A stretch of 64,000 bases of DNA from Paracoccus sp. M683 (GTDB taxonomy: Bacteria > Pseudomonadota > Alphaproteobacteria > Rhodobacterales > Rhodobacteraceae): assembly GCF_007096355.1 (NCBI RefSeq), contig NZ_VKDF01000005.1:1-64000 (forward strand), written 5' to 3'. This document shows positions 7,797-15,315 of the stretch, one piece after another; position 1 is the first letter of the stretch, and each line of letters begins with the position of its first letter. Position numbers and translations under genes: made by a program. Below the pieces are notes generated by a model. The model did no database searches. It saw only the letters and a program-made list of their open reading frames with translations, and was not told where the DNA came from.

Positions 7797-8801
7797 TTAT
7801 TCGGCGGGTTTGGCGATCCCGAAATCCTCGGGCGAGGCTTTCGTCAGACCAGCATCCTGCATCAGCCATGCGGTCGTGGACTGCCAGTCATCCAGAAAAG
7901 CCTGGGCCTCGTCGCCGCTGATATTCAGGGGCGTGAAGCCGCGATTTGACATCAGTTCCAGGAAGGGCGCCTGCTCGGCGGCTTCCTTATAGGCGGCGGT
8001 CAGCTTCTCGACGGCCTCGGCCGGGGTGTCGGTGCGCACGAAGATGCCGAAGAACGGGCCCCATGGCAGATACTGGTTGTAGCCCTCATTGGCCGAAATC
8101 GCGGTGGGCGTGTCGGGCAGGGTGGCCACGGCCTCGGGTTCGAACACCAGCAGAGGCTTCATCGCGCCGGCCTTGATCCCCTCGATCGCGGCACCCAGAA
8201 CGGCGGGCATCACGTCGATGGCGCCGCCCTGCAAGGCGGTCAGCGCCGGGCCATCGCCATCATAGGGCACGAAGATCACGTCCTGCTCGCCCTCGACCGC
8301 GTTGATCATCGCTGTCACGACCGACGGCAGGCCGCCCGGCCCGGTCGAGCCGAAACGAACCTCGCCGGGGTTTTCCTTGATATAGGCCAGCATGCCTGCG
8401 TAATCGTCGAAGGGCGCGTCCTTGCCGGCCACCAGGATCGGCGTGCCACGGGCCAGGATGTTGATCGGCACGAAGTCGCTGTAATCCTTCTGGCCCAGAC
8501 CCATGACCTTGTAGAGCAACGGGTTTTCCGCGCCCATCAGCAGGGTATATCCATCGGCAGCGGCCGAGGCGACCTGGTTCAGGCCGATGGCGCCGACGCC
8601 GCCGGTGACGTTCTGCATGACGACCGTGCCGCCCAGAACGTCCTCGGCATGGGGGGTGACGGCGCGCATTACGGTATCGGTCGAGCCGCCCGCGCCCCAT
8701 TGGATGATCCCGGCGATTTCCTTGCTGGGATAGTCCTGCGCCAGTGCGCCGGTTGCGGTGAAGGCCAGCGCCGAGACGGTGCCGATAATCAGATGTTTCA
8801 T
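7797..8801 (-). CDS. tctC: TTT-family periplasmic solute-binding protein (TctC/Bug)
   Basis: The 334-residue protein has a clear Sec signal peptide (MKHLIIGTVSALAFTATGALA, cleavage near residue 21) followed by a Bug-type binding fold with IQWGAGGSTD (phosphate/carboxylate-loop region) and FGSTGPGG. It is the first gene of the minus-strand operon tctC-tctB-tctA-shikimate dehydrogenase-quiC. The start at 8801 has an excellent AGGGAGGAAACC site; the longer frame to 8825 does not. Bug proteins bind small carboxylates. The operon content points to a cyclic or aromatic acid, but the ligand cannot be derived from sequence. Confidence 0.9.
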   Translation of the reverse strand: MKHLIIGTVSALAFTATGALAQDYPSKEIAGIIQWGAGGSTDTVMRAVTPHAEDVLGGTVVMQNVTGGVGAIGLNQVASAAADGYTLLMGAENPLLYKVMGLGQKDYSDFVPINILARGTPILVAGKDAPFDDYAGMLAYIKENPGEVRFGSTGPGGLPSVVTAMINAVEGEQDVIFVPYDGDGPALTALQGGAIDVMPAVLGAAIEGIKAGAMKPLLVFEPEAVATLPDTPTAISANEGYNQYLPWGPFFGIFVRTDTPAEAVEKLTAAYKEAAEQAPFLELMSNRGFTPLNISGDEAQAFLDDWQSTTAWLMQDAGLTKASPEDFGIAKPAE

Positions 8802-8878
8802 GGTTTCCTCCCTGAACAATGTCATGACGGGCCATGCTCCTCGCCCGTTGTGGTTTTATCATCGCGCAATGGGGCGCA

Positions 8879-8922
8879 TAACGTCAAATACCAAGACCTT
8901 TGTTATATTAACGTCATGTTAA
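8879..8922 (-). promoter_or_regulatory. bipartite LysR operator upstream of tctC
   Basis: On the minus strand TTAAC-ATGAC-GTTAA (8922-8908) is followed, 35 bp after its first base, by TTGACGTTA (8887-8879). The first element has the inverted-repeat form of a LysR recognition site and the second lies where an activation site is expected, 86 bp upstream of the tctC start. The palindrome overlaps the stop codon of the neighbouring LysR gene. The same two elements with the same spacing occur at 9875-9924. Confidence 0.7.
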
Positions 8923-9851
8923 TCACCTGTCGTCGTGACCGGGTCAAAGGTGCCTTCGGCCGTCGCCACCAGTTCCTTGCGAAACCGTTGGATCGCGTAT
9001 TCCGCAAAGCCCGACAACGCCCGCCCTTTCTTATGCGCCACATAGACGGTAACGCCGCTTGGCTCGGCCAGGGGGCGGCGCACCAGACCGGGCATATAGA
9101 CCTCGGCCACCGAAAAGGCGTCGATCAACGCCACGCCCAGCCCGTGCCGCACCAGGCTGACCACGGTTTGTGCGAAACGCCCGCGCATGGAATGGACCGG
9201 CTGGATCCCTGCGGCGATGAATGGCGCGGCCAGCTTGGCGCCGTAAGGGTCATTCAGATCCACGCCGATCAGCGGCTGATCCGCCAGATCATGAACCGAG
9301 ATCACCTTGCGCGTCGCCAACGGATGCCCCTCGGGCAGGATGGCGACCAGCCGGGCCTCGGCCAGCTTTACATTCTCGATCCCGGCATTCCCGATCAGCG
9401 AGCTCATGATGACGAACTCGCCACGTTCCAGCAACAGATAGTCGACGGTCTCTTCGATCTTCAGGATGTTCAGGTCGATGAACAGGTCCGGGTATCGCTT
9501 GCGGATGCTGCGGATGGCGCGGGCCGCGATGAATTGCGCGACCGAGGGCGCCGAGGCAAAGGCCAGCCGCACATCCTGGCCCTTTTCCAGCGACAGAATG
9601 GCCTGTTGCAGGTTTTCGACGCCCTTGTAGACATTGCTGATCTGGTCAAAGACGGCGCCGGCCTCGACCGAGGGGATGAAACGGCCCGCACGGCGTTCGA
9701 ACAGGCGGATACCAAGCGATTCCTCGGTATGCTTGACCAGCCTGCTGATGCCGGGGGCCGACACGTTCAGCTGCTCGGCCGCGCCGCTGATCGTTCCGCG
9801 CATCATCACGGCGCGGATGACCTCGACCTGACGCAGGGTAATCTCGCGCAT
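8919..9851 (-). CDS. LysR-family regulator of the tctCBA-quiC unit and divergent flavoprotein unit
   Basis: The 310-residue LysR regulator has a helix-turn-helix at residues 5-64 (LRQVEVIRAVMMRGTISGAAEQLNVSAPGISRLV region) and an effector-binding domain over about 90-300. The start at 9851 follows AGGAGAGGG; the longer frame to 9881 has no ribosome site. It is transcribed in the same direction as tctC and lies just upstream of it, and is divergent from the flavoprotein gene at 9956. Near-identical bipartite operators flank the gene on both sides, so it probably controls both units and itself. Shikimate, quinate or dehydroshikimate is a reasonable guess for the inducer. Confidence 0.88.
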   Translation of the reverse strand: MREITLRQVEVIRAVMMRGTISGAAEQLNVSAPGISRLVKHTEESLGIRLFERRAGRFIPSVEAGAVFDQISNVYKGVENLQQAILSLEKGQDVRLAFASAPSVAQFIAARAIRSIRKRYPDLFIDLNILKIEETVDYLLLERGEFVIMSSLIGNAGIENVKLAEARLVAILPEGHPLATRKVISVHDLADQPLIGVDLNDPYGAKLAAPFIAAGIQPVHSMRGRFAQTVVSLVRHGLGVALIDAFSVAEVYMPGLVRRPLAEPSGVTVYVAHKKGRALSGFAEYAIQRFRKELVATAEGTFDPVTTTGD

Positions 9852-9874
9852 GACGGCCCTCTCCTTCGGGTGAT

Positions 9875-9924
9875 TTAACATCAGGTTAATCTGAATGCCT
9901 AATGAATATTTGACGTTAGGTCAC
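9875..9924 (+). promoter_or_regulatory. bipartite LysR operator upstream of flavoprotein gene
   Basis: TTAAC-ATCAG-GTTAA (9875-9889) is followed 35 bp later by TTGACGTTAGGTCAC (9910-9924), itself an imperfect inverted repeat. It lies in the 104-bp gap between the divergent LysR and flavoprotein genes, 46-81 bp upstream of the latter. The arrangement copies that at 8879-8922 exactly in order and spacing. Confidence 0.7.
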
Positions 9925-9955
9925 GATCCGCGATTGTGCCGGCAAGGAGGACCGG

Positions 9956-11623
9956 ATGGCGGCAAGCTTTGATCTGATCGTGCTGGGTTCGGGGGCTGCC
10001 GGGCTGTCGGCGGCGGTAACGGCTGCGCATTACGGGCTGCGCGTGGCGGTACTGGAAAAGGCGCCGGTCATGGGGGGCACCTCGGCCTGGTCGGGTGGTT
10101 GGATCTGGGCGCCTGGCAATCCGGTCGCGACCCGTGCCGGCATCACCGAGGATGCAGGCGCCCCGCGCCGGTATTTGCAGGCTGTGCTGGGCGACAGGTT
10201 CGACGGGGCGCGGGTCGACGCCTTTCTTGATGCGGCGCCGCAGATGGTCGATTTCTTCGAAACCCATACAGCGCTGCAATTCGATGGCGGGCTGCATATT
10301 CCCGACACCTATGGCGACCAACCCGCTGCGGGCACTGGCGGGCGATCGGTCATCGCCAGGCCCTATGACGGGCGCAGGCTGGGCAAGCAGATCGCGCTGC
10401 TGCGCCAGCCGCTGCCGGAAACCACCCTGCGCGGCCTGACCATCCAGGCCGGCCCGGACCTGAAGGCCTTCATGACCGCGACCCGCAATATCCGGTCCTT
10501 CGCCCATGTCGCGGGCCGTGTGTCGCGCCATGCGGCCGATCTGGCCATCCATGGGCGCGCGATGCAGCTGCGCAATGGCAGCGCATTGATCGCCCGCCTG
10601 CTGCGCTCGGCACTGGATCTGGGTGTCAATCTGCGCCCTGATGTCACGGTTTCCGGTCTGATCCGCCATGGCCCGCGGATCACCGGAATCGAGACCTCGG
10701 ACGGGGCGATCCTGGCGGACCGGGGCGTCGTGCTGGCGACGGGCGGCTTCCCCAATGACCCGGCCCTGCGCGCCAGGCTGCTGGCCCGCAACGCCGAACA
10801 CCTGACGCTGGCCGTGCCCACCGCCACGGGCGACGGCGCCCGGCTGGCGCTTTCTGTGGGCGCGGCGTTCAGTGTTGAAGCCGACGCCCCGGCGGCATAC
10901 TGCCCGGTCTCGCGGGTGATCTGGCCGGGCGGCGTCGAGGGGGGCTTTCCCCATATCATCGACAGGGGCAAGCCGGGGCTGATCGGCGTGCTGGCCGATG
11001 GCCGGCGGTTCTGCAACGAGGGGCTGGGCTATCACGACTATGTTCGCGACTTGCTGGCGGCGGTGCCGGCGGATCAGCCGGCGCGATCCTGGCTGATCTG
11101 CGATCACCGTTTCATCCGCCGCTATGGCCTTGGCATCGTGCGGCCGGCGCCCTTGCCGCTTGGGGGGTGGGTGCGCTCGGGCTATCTGACGCGCGCCGAC
11201 ACGCTGACTGCGCTGGCGCTGGCCGCCGGGATCGAGCCAACCGGCCTGCTGCGCACGATCGAGCGGTTCAACCGTCACGCCAGTGCTGGCGAGGATCCCG
11301 ATTTCGGCCGAGGCACCACGGCCTATATGCGCCTTCAGGGCGACCCGGAACAGCGGCCGAACCCCTGCCTGGCGCCGATTGAATGCGGCCCGTTCTATGC
11401 GGTGCCGGTCGTGCCCGGCAGCTTCGGCACCTTTGCGGGGATTGCAACCGATGCCCGCGCACGCGTGCTGGACAGTGCGGGCATGGCGATCCCCGGCCTC
11501 TATGCCGCTGGAACCGACAGTCTCAGCGTCTTTGGCGGGCATTACCCGGCGGGCGGGATCAATCTTGGCCCGGCCCTGACCTTCGGCTTTATCGCCGGTC
11601 GCGACGCAGCAGAAGGATACTGA
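9956..11623 (+). CDS. FAD-dependent dehydrogenase of the fumarate reductase/ketosteroid dehydrogenase family
   Basis: The 555-residue soluble flavoprotein has an N-terminal FAD Rossmann motif VLGSGAAGLSAAV (residues 9-21) and GGTSAWSGGWIW, where 3-ketosteroid-1-dehydrogenase and fumarate reductase flavoproteins carry their isoalloxazine contacts. A C-terminal FAD-closing segment GLYAAGTDSLSVFGGHYPAGGINLGPALTFGFIAGR (about 508-545) completes the fold. A catalytic FAD-binding-2 domain lies between. It starts with a good AAGGAGG site. It shares a LysR operator with the shikimate-dehydrogenase/quiC operon, so it may desaturate or oxidise a cyclohexane-carboxylate relative. That substrate is inferred. 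No signal peptide is seen. Confidence 0.8.
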   Translation: MAASFDLIVLGSGAAGLSAAVTAAHYGLRVAVLEKAPVMGGTSAWSGGWIWAPGNPVATRAGITEDAGAPRRYLQAVLGDRFDGARVDAFLDAAPQMVDFFETHTALQFDGGLHIPDTYGDQPAAGTGGRSVIARPYDGRRLGKQIALLRQPLPETTLRGLTIQAGPDLKAFMTATRNIRSFAHVAGRVSRHAADLAIHGRAMQLRNGSALIARLLRSALDLGVNLRPDVTVSGLIRHGPRITGIETSDGAILADRGVVLATGGFPNDPALRARLLARNAEHLTLAVPTATGDGARLALSVGAAFSVEADAPAAYCPVSRVIWPGGVEGGFPHIIDRGKPGLIGVLADGRRFCNEGLGYHDYVRDLLAAVPADQPARSWLICDHRFIRRYGLGIVRPAPLPLGGWVRSGYLTRADTLTALALAAGIEPTGLLRTIERFNRHASAGEDPDFGRGTTAYMRLQGDPEQRPNPCLAPIECGPFYAVPVVPGSFGTFAGIATDARARVLDSAGMAIPGLYAAGTDSLSVFGGHYPAGGINLGPALTFGFIAGRDAAEGY

Positions 11624-11627
11624 CCCC

Positions 11628-12440
11628 GTGCCACATCACCTGTCTGTCGCTCACCTGTCGGCGATTACCCTGCCGCCCCCGGATTTCATCGAGACTGCCT
11701 CGGTCGCCGGCTTCGACGGTGTCGGGCTGCGTCTGCTGCGGGTGACGGATGACAGCCCCGGCTATCCGCTGATGGATGATCCCGCCGCGCTGCGCAGGAC
11801 GCAAGCGGCGCAGCAAGCCACGGGACTTGTGGTCAGCGACATCGAATTTGTCCGCATTACCGCCGATCTGAACCCGGCAACGCTGGAACCGTTGCTGGAT
11901 GCCGGCGCGGCCCTGCGCGCGCGGCGCCTGATCTGCGCCCCCTATGACAGCGACCTGTCGCGGCTTGCCGCAACGCTGGCCGCGATCACCGAGCTGTCTC
12001 GCGCTCGTGGCATTCAGCCGGTGCTGGAATTCTTTCCCTGGACCGACGTGCCCGACCTCGCGACCTGCTGGAACGTCGTGCAACAGGCCGGCGCGGAACC
12101 GGGCATTCTGGTCGACAGCCTGCATTTCGACCGCTCGAACTGGGATCTGGCCTTGCTGCGAGCGATCCCCGCCAAGCGGCTGCCCTTTGCCCATATCTGC
12201 GATGCGCCACGCCAGCCGCCCTATACGACCGAAGCCCTGCTGCACGCAGCCCGCGCCGAGCGTCTTGCCCCCGGTGACGGCCAGATCGACCTGCCGGCCT
12301 TTCTGCGGGCGCTGCCCACAAATATCGACCTGTCGGTCGAGGCACCGATGACCGCGCTTCTGGCCCGTGCCGGGGGTGGCGCGGTGCTGCATCAACTTTA
12401 TCAGCGGATGGCGACCTTCCTCGACCGGACCAGCGCGTAA
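11628..12440 (+). CDS. sugar-isomerase-like TIM-barrel protein
   Basis: The 270-residue AP-endonuclease-2/xylose-isomerase-like TIM barrel has a probable metal pocket of Glu (PVLEFFPW), Asp and His (ILVDSLHFDRS), His (PFAHICDAP) and Glu (DLSVEAPM). This set resembles 3-dehydroshikimate dehydratases and sugar epimerases, but His replaces the Gln found in QuiC. It begins with GTG 4 bp after the flavoprotein stop, so the two are one unit. It may act on the product of the flavoprotein, perhaps as a dehydratase or isomerase of the quinate/shikimate family. The reaction is unknown. Confidence 0.75.
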   Translation: MPHHLSVAHLSAITLPPPDFIETASVAGFDGVGLRLLRVTDDSPGYPLMDDPAALRRTQAAQQATGLVVSDIEFVRITADLNPATLEPLLDAGAALRARRLICAPYDSDLSRLAATLAAITELSRARGIQPVLEFFPWTDVPDLATCWNVVQQAGAEPGILVDSLHFDRSNWDLALLRAIPAKRLPFAHICDAPRQPPYTTEALLHAARAERLAPGDGQIDLPAFLRALPTNIDLSVEAPMTALLARAGGGAVLHQLYQRMATFLDRTSA

Positions 12441-12455
12441 GACGGCATCATCGCC

Positions 12456-13523
12456 TCAGTCGGCAAACACCCTGCCGTCGAACAGCTTGCGCGCGGTTCG
12501 CAGCGTTCCCGCACGCAGCATCTGGCCGTCGGAGCCGCGCTCGATCAGCACTTCGGCGGCGCCGCTTGGATGCTCGATGGCGAAACGCCCGTCCTCTGGC
12601 AGATGCGCCAGCCCTGCTGCGGGTGAGCCGGGCAGGGTGCAGGCCGTTGCCACGCTGATGGCGGCAAAAACCCCGATCGAGGCATGGGCGCGGTGGGGAA
12701 TGAAACTGCGGGTGCTGATCGCGCCGCCTGATCGCGGCGCCGATACCAGCGTCATCTTGGGCACCGATTTCGCCGCGACATCGCCAAGGTTCATCATCGG
12801 CCCGGCGATCAGCCGGATCGCCTCGATCCGCGCCTTGACCCCGGTTGCGGCCTCCAATGCCTCGCGGCTTTCCTGCCCGGTCAGCCCGAAATCCCCGGCC
12901 CGCATGATCACGCAGGGCATGCCATTGTCGATCAGGGTGCACTCGACCCCCTCGATCACATCGACAGCCCGGCCCGTCGGCAGCAGGGCGCCGCTCATCG
13001 ACCCGGCAATGTTCTGAAACATCAGCGGCACCGCCGCTGCCGTGCCCGGCACCCCATCAATGGCCGCGTCGCCGCGATAGCTGACGCGCCCGCCGGGCGT
13101 CGCCACGGTCGCCACGGCGACCTCGCCGGTATTCAGCATGTGGATGCGCACCGGGGTCACCTCGCCAGCGGCGGCGACCAACCCCCGTTCGATGGCGACC
13201 GGCCCCACGCCTGCCAGAATGTTTCCGCAACCCTGCGCGCCAGAGACCACCGGCTGATCGACAAAGACCTGCAAGAACAGATAATCCACATCCGCGTCGT
13301 CCCGTGTCGAGGGCGACAGGATCGCCACCTTCGACGTCAGCGGATCGGCCCCGCCAATCCCGTCGATCTGGCGCGGATCGGGCGATCCCATGATCCGCAG
13401 CAGCAGCGCATCCCGCGACACCTCATCCGTGGGCAGATCCGAGGCCAGAAAATATGCCCCCTTCGAGGTTCCCCCGCGCATCCAAAGGCAGGGGATGCCA
13501 TCAACAGACCCGGCTTTCGCCAT
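12456..13523 (-). CDS. galD: 4-oxalomesaconate tautomerase (PrpF superfamily)
   Basis: The 355-residue protein of the PrpF/diaminopimelate-epimerase-like fold starts with the family motif PCLWMRGGTSKGAYF (residues 11-25) and has the conserved GCGN segment (SGAQGCGNILAGVG). GalD interconverts tautomers of 4-oxalomesaconate in gallate and protocatechuate meta-cleavage. The neighbours galB and the CHA aldolase use the same intermediate, which favours GalD over methylaconitate isomerase PrpF. It is the last gene of the minus-strand cluster, 92 bp after the aldolase, and converges with the TIM-barrel gene. Confidence 0.87.
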   Translation of the reverse strand: MAKAGSVDGIPCLWMRGGTSKGAYFLASDLPTDEVSRDALLLRIMGSPDPRQIDGIGGADPLTSKVAILSPSTRDDADVDYLFLQVFVDQPVVSGAQGCGNILAGVGPVAIERGLVAAAGEVTPVRIHMLNTGEVAVATVATPGGRVSYRGDAAIDGVPGTAAAVPLMFQNIAGSMSGALLPTGRAVDVIEGVECTLIDNGMPCVIMRAGDFGLTGQESREALEAATGVKARIEAIRLIAGPMMNLGDVAAKSVPKMTLVSAPRSGGAISTRSFIPHRAHASIGVFAAISVATACTLPGSPAAGLAHLPEDGRFAIEHPSGAAEVLIERGSDGQMLRAGTLRTARKLFDGRVFAD

Positions 13524-13567
13524 TTTCGTCCTCTTTCTTCTTCATCCCAATATCCTCGGGGGGTGAA

Positions 13568-13604
13568 TTGCCCGGCACGGGCAAGAGGGGGCGCGAGCGC
13601 CCCC
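13568..13604 (-). repeat. two adjacent hairpins between aldolase and galD
   Basis: TTGCCCG-GCA-CGGGCAA (13568-13584) and GGGGGCGC-GA-GCGCCCCC (13587-13604) are perfect inverted repeats lying side by side in the 92-bp gap. The T-rich side (TTTAT at 13605) is on the plus strand, whereas both flanking genes read on the minus strand, so they are not a clear terminator for this operon. They may slow or process the transcript. Confidence 0.5.
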
Positions 13605-13615
13605 TTTATCCCGCA

Positions 13616-14287
13616 TCAGACATAGCGCAGCCCCTTGGCCTCAAGCCGGGCGCGCATGTCATAAATGTCCAGTCCCGACTCGCCCGAGGCCAGCCGTGCG
13701 CGCTTTGCCTCTTCGGCATCCATGCGCTTGCGGGCGGCGGCCAGAACCTGCGCGGCATCGGCACGGCGCACGACACAGACGCCATCGTCATCGGCAACGA
13801 TCACATCGCCCGCCTCGATCGCCTGACCGGCGCAGACGATGGGCACATTGACCGAACCCAAGGTTTCCTTGACCGTTCCCTGCGCGCTGATGGCCTTGGA
13901 CCAGACCGGAAAGCCCATCTGGGTCAGGTCGCGCACATCGCGCACACCCGCGTCGATCACCAGCCCCCGACAGCCCCGCGCCATGGCGCTGGTGGCCAGA
14001 AGATCGCCGAAATAGCCGTTGTCACAGGGCGAGGTTGGTGCCAGCACCAGGACATCGCCGTCCTGCAACTGCTCGATGGCGACATGCAGCATCCAGTTGT
14101 CGCCGGGGGGCGCGCTGATCGTCACCGCCGAACCGGCGATGCGCGGGCCGGGATAGATCGGGCGCATATGGCTGGCCAGACAGCCGATGCGGCCCTGCGC
14201 CTCGTGAACGGTGGCCACGCCGGCATCGGCCAGCCCCCGGATCGTATCGGGATCGGCACGGTCGATATTCTGGACGACAATAGCCAT
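13616..14287 (-). CDS. ligK: 4-carboxy-4-hydroxy-2-oxoadipate aldolase / oxaloacetate decarboxylase
   Basis: The 223-residue RraA-fold class II aldolase shows [12 protein letters not shown] (24-35), the [24 protein letters not shown] metal/pyruvate loop (about 92-115) and [12 protein letters not shown]. It splits 4-carboxy-4-hydroxy-2-oxoadipate into pyruvate and oxaloacetate, the last step of gallate and protocatechuate 4,5-cleavage. It is also called GalC or HMG/CHA aldolase. It begins 3 bp after the extradiol dioxygenase stop. Because the fold is shared with RNase E inhibitor RraA, the pathway neighbours matter for the call. Confidence 0.92.
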   Translation of the reverse strand: MAIVVQNIDRADPDTIRGLADAGVATVHEAQGRIGCLASHMRPIYPGPRIAGSAVTISAPPGDNWMLHVAIEQLQDGDVLVLAPTSPCDNGYFGDLLATSAMARGCRGLVIDAGVRDVRDLTQMGFPVWSKAISAQGTVKETLGSVNVPIVCAGQAIEAGDVIVADDDGVCVVRRADAAQVLAAARKRMDAEEAKRARLASGESGLDIYDMRARLEAKGLRYV

Positions 14288-14290
14288 GGC

Positions 14291-15259
14291 TCAACCTTTC
14301 TTCTGCACCGGCGGAGTGCCGTGCGTGTGGAATGTTTCGATGGTTTTCAGGCCCCATGCCTGGCCCTTCTTGCGGTCGGTCTCGGTCCAGATCACGGGCT
14401 GCCAGTCGGGCGCAAGGATCAGGCGGGCGCCGGCATTGGCCAGTTCCACCCGGTTGCCGGCCGGTTCCCAGACATACAGGAAGAACGTGCCCTGAACGGC
14501 GTGTTTATGCGGGCCTGTCTCGATATGGACACCGTTTTGCAGGAAGATGTCGGCCGCGCGCAGGATGTCCTCGCGCTGGTCGGTGGCATAGGTGACGTGA
14601 TGCAGACGGCCCGCGCCGCCGCCATGTTCCTCGGTGCAGGCCAGATCATAGGTCTTGTTATTGACGGTGAACCAGCAGCCGCCGATGCGGCCATTGTTCA
14701 ACTGTATCATCTCGGTCACCCGGCTGCCAAGGCAGGTCTCCATGAAGCGGCGGAACTCGGCCACGTCCTCGGCAAGCAGGTTCAGGTGATCCAGCCGGCG
14801 CGGGGGGGCGCCTGTAAAGGCGCTGGCGGTGTTTTTCAGTGCCGCGCGCTCGGCCTCGTCCTGTGCTTCATACCAGACGGTATCGTAATAGATTTCAAAG
14901 ACATGACCAAAGGGATCCTCGAAACGGAAGGCGCGGCCATGACCTTGATCGCCCTCGACCCAGCCATGGGTCTTATAACCCGATGCCTCGATCGCCTTCA
15001 CCCGGCGGTCAAGCGCCTCGGGGGAAGCGGCGCGATAGCCGATATGGCCGACGCCGGTACGATCGGACCGGGTCAGCTTCAGGCTGTGATATTCGTAATC
15101 GTCCCATGCGCGCAGATAGGCGCTGTTTTCGTCCTGCCCCGACAGCTTCAGCCCATAGACACGGGTGAAGAAATCGAGGCTTTCATCAAAGCGGTCCGTC
15201 AGCATCTCGACATGGCCCAGATGGGCAAGGTCGAAGGACGGGTTGGTCGGTTCAGGCAT
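14291..15259 (-). CDS. type I extradiol ring-cleavage dioxygenase (VOC superfamily)
   Basis: The 322-residue protein has two glyoxalase-like domains (about 10-125 and 145-265). The extradiol signature H-x7-L-Y-x2-EP-x-G-x3-E is present (His243, Tyr252, Glu262). The probable Fe(II) ligands are His148, His210 or His211, and Glu262, close to BphC numbering. It should open a catechol-type ring next to one hydroxyl. In this cluster galB, galD and the aldolase process 4-oxalomesaconate, yet the usual LigB-type gallate or protocatechuate dioxygenase is absent, so this VOC enzyme may supply the ring-opened acid. The start at 15259 is chosen for GGGG spacing and family length. Confidence 0.88.
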   Translation of the reverse strand: MPEPTNPSFDLAHLGHVEMLTDRFDESLDFFTRVYGLKLSGQDENSAYLRAWDDYEYHSLKLTRSDRTGVGHIGYRAASPEALDRRVKAIEASGYKTHGWVEGDQGHGRAFRFEDPFGHVFEIYYDTVWYEAQDEAERAALKNTASAFTGAPPRRLDHLNLLAEDVAEFRRFMETCLGSRVTEMIQLNNGRIGGCWFTVNNKTYDLACTEEHGGGAGRLHHVTYATDQREDILRAADIFLQNGVHIETGPHKHAVQGTFFLYVWEPAGNRVELANAGARLILAPDWQPVIWTETDRKKGQAWGLKTIETFHTHGTPPVQKKG

Positions 15260-15287
15260 CGCAAATCCCCGTTTGGTCGGTCTGGGC

Positions 15288-15305
15288 GGGCGCAAGGCAG
15301 CGCCC
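15288..15305 (-). repeat. hairpin between metallo-hydrolase and dioxygenase genes
   Basis: GGGCGC-AAGGCA-GCGCCC forms a perfect 6-bp stem with a 6-base loop in the gap after the metallo-hydrolase stop. There is no U-run after it. Confidence 0.4.
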
Positions 15306-15315
15306 AACCGACATA

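Noticed and set aside
12456-13523. PrpF (2-methylaconitate isomerase) instead of GalD
   Set aside because: No prpC, acnD or other methylcitrate-cycle gene is near, while galB and the CHA aldolase are in the same cluster.
13587-13604. Hairpin considered as Rho-independent terminator
   Set aside because: The short T-rich run follows on the plus strand, but both flanking genes are on the minus strand, so the orientation is wrong.
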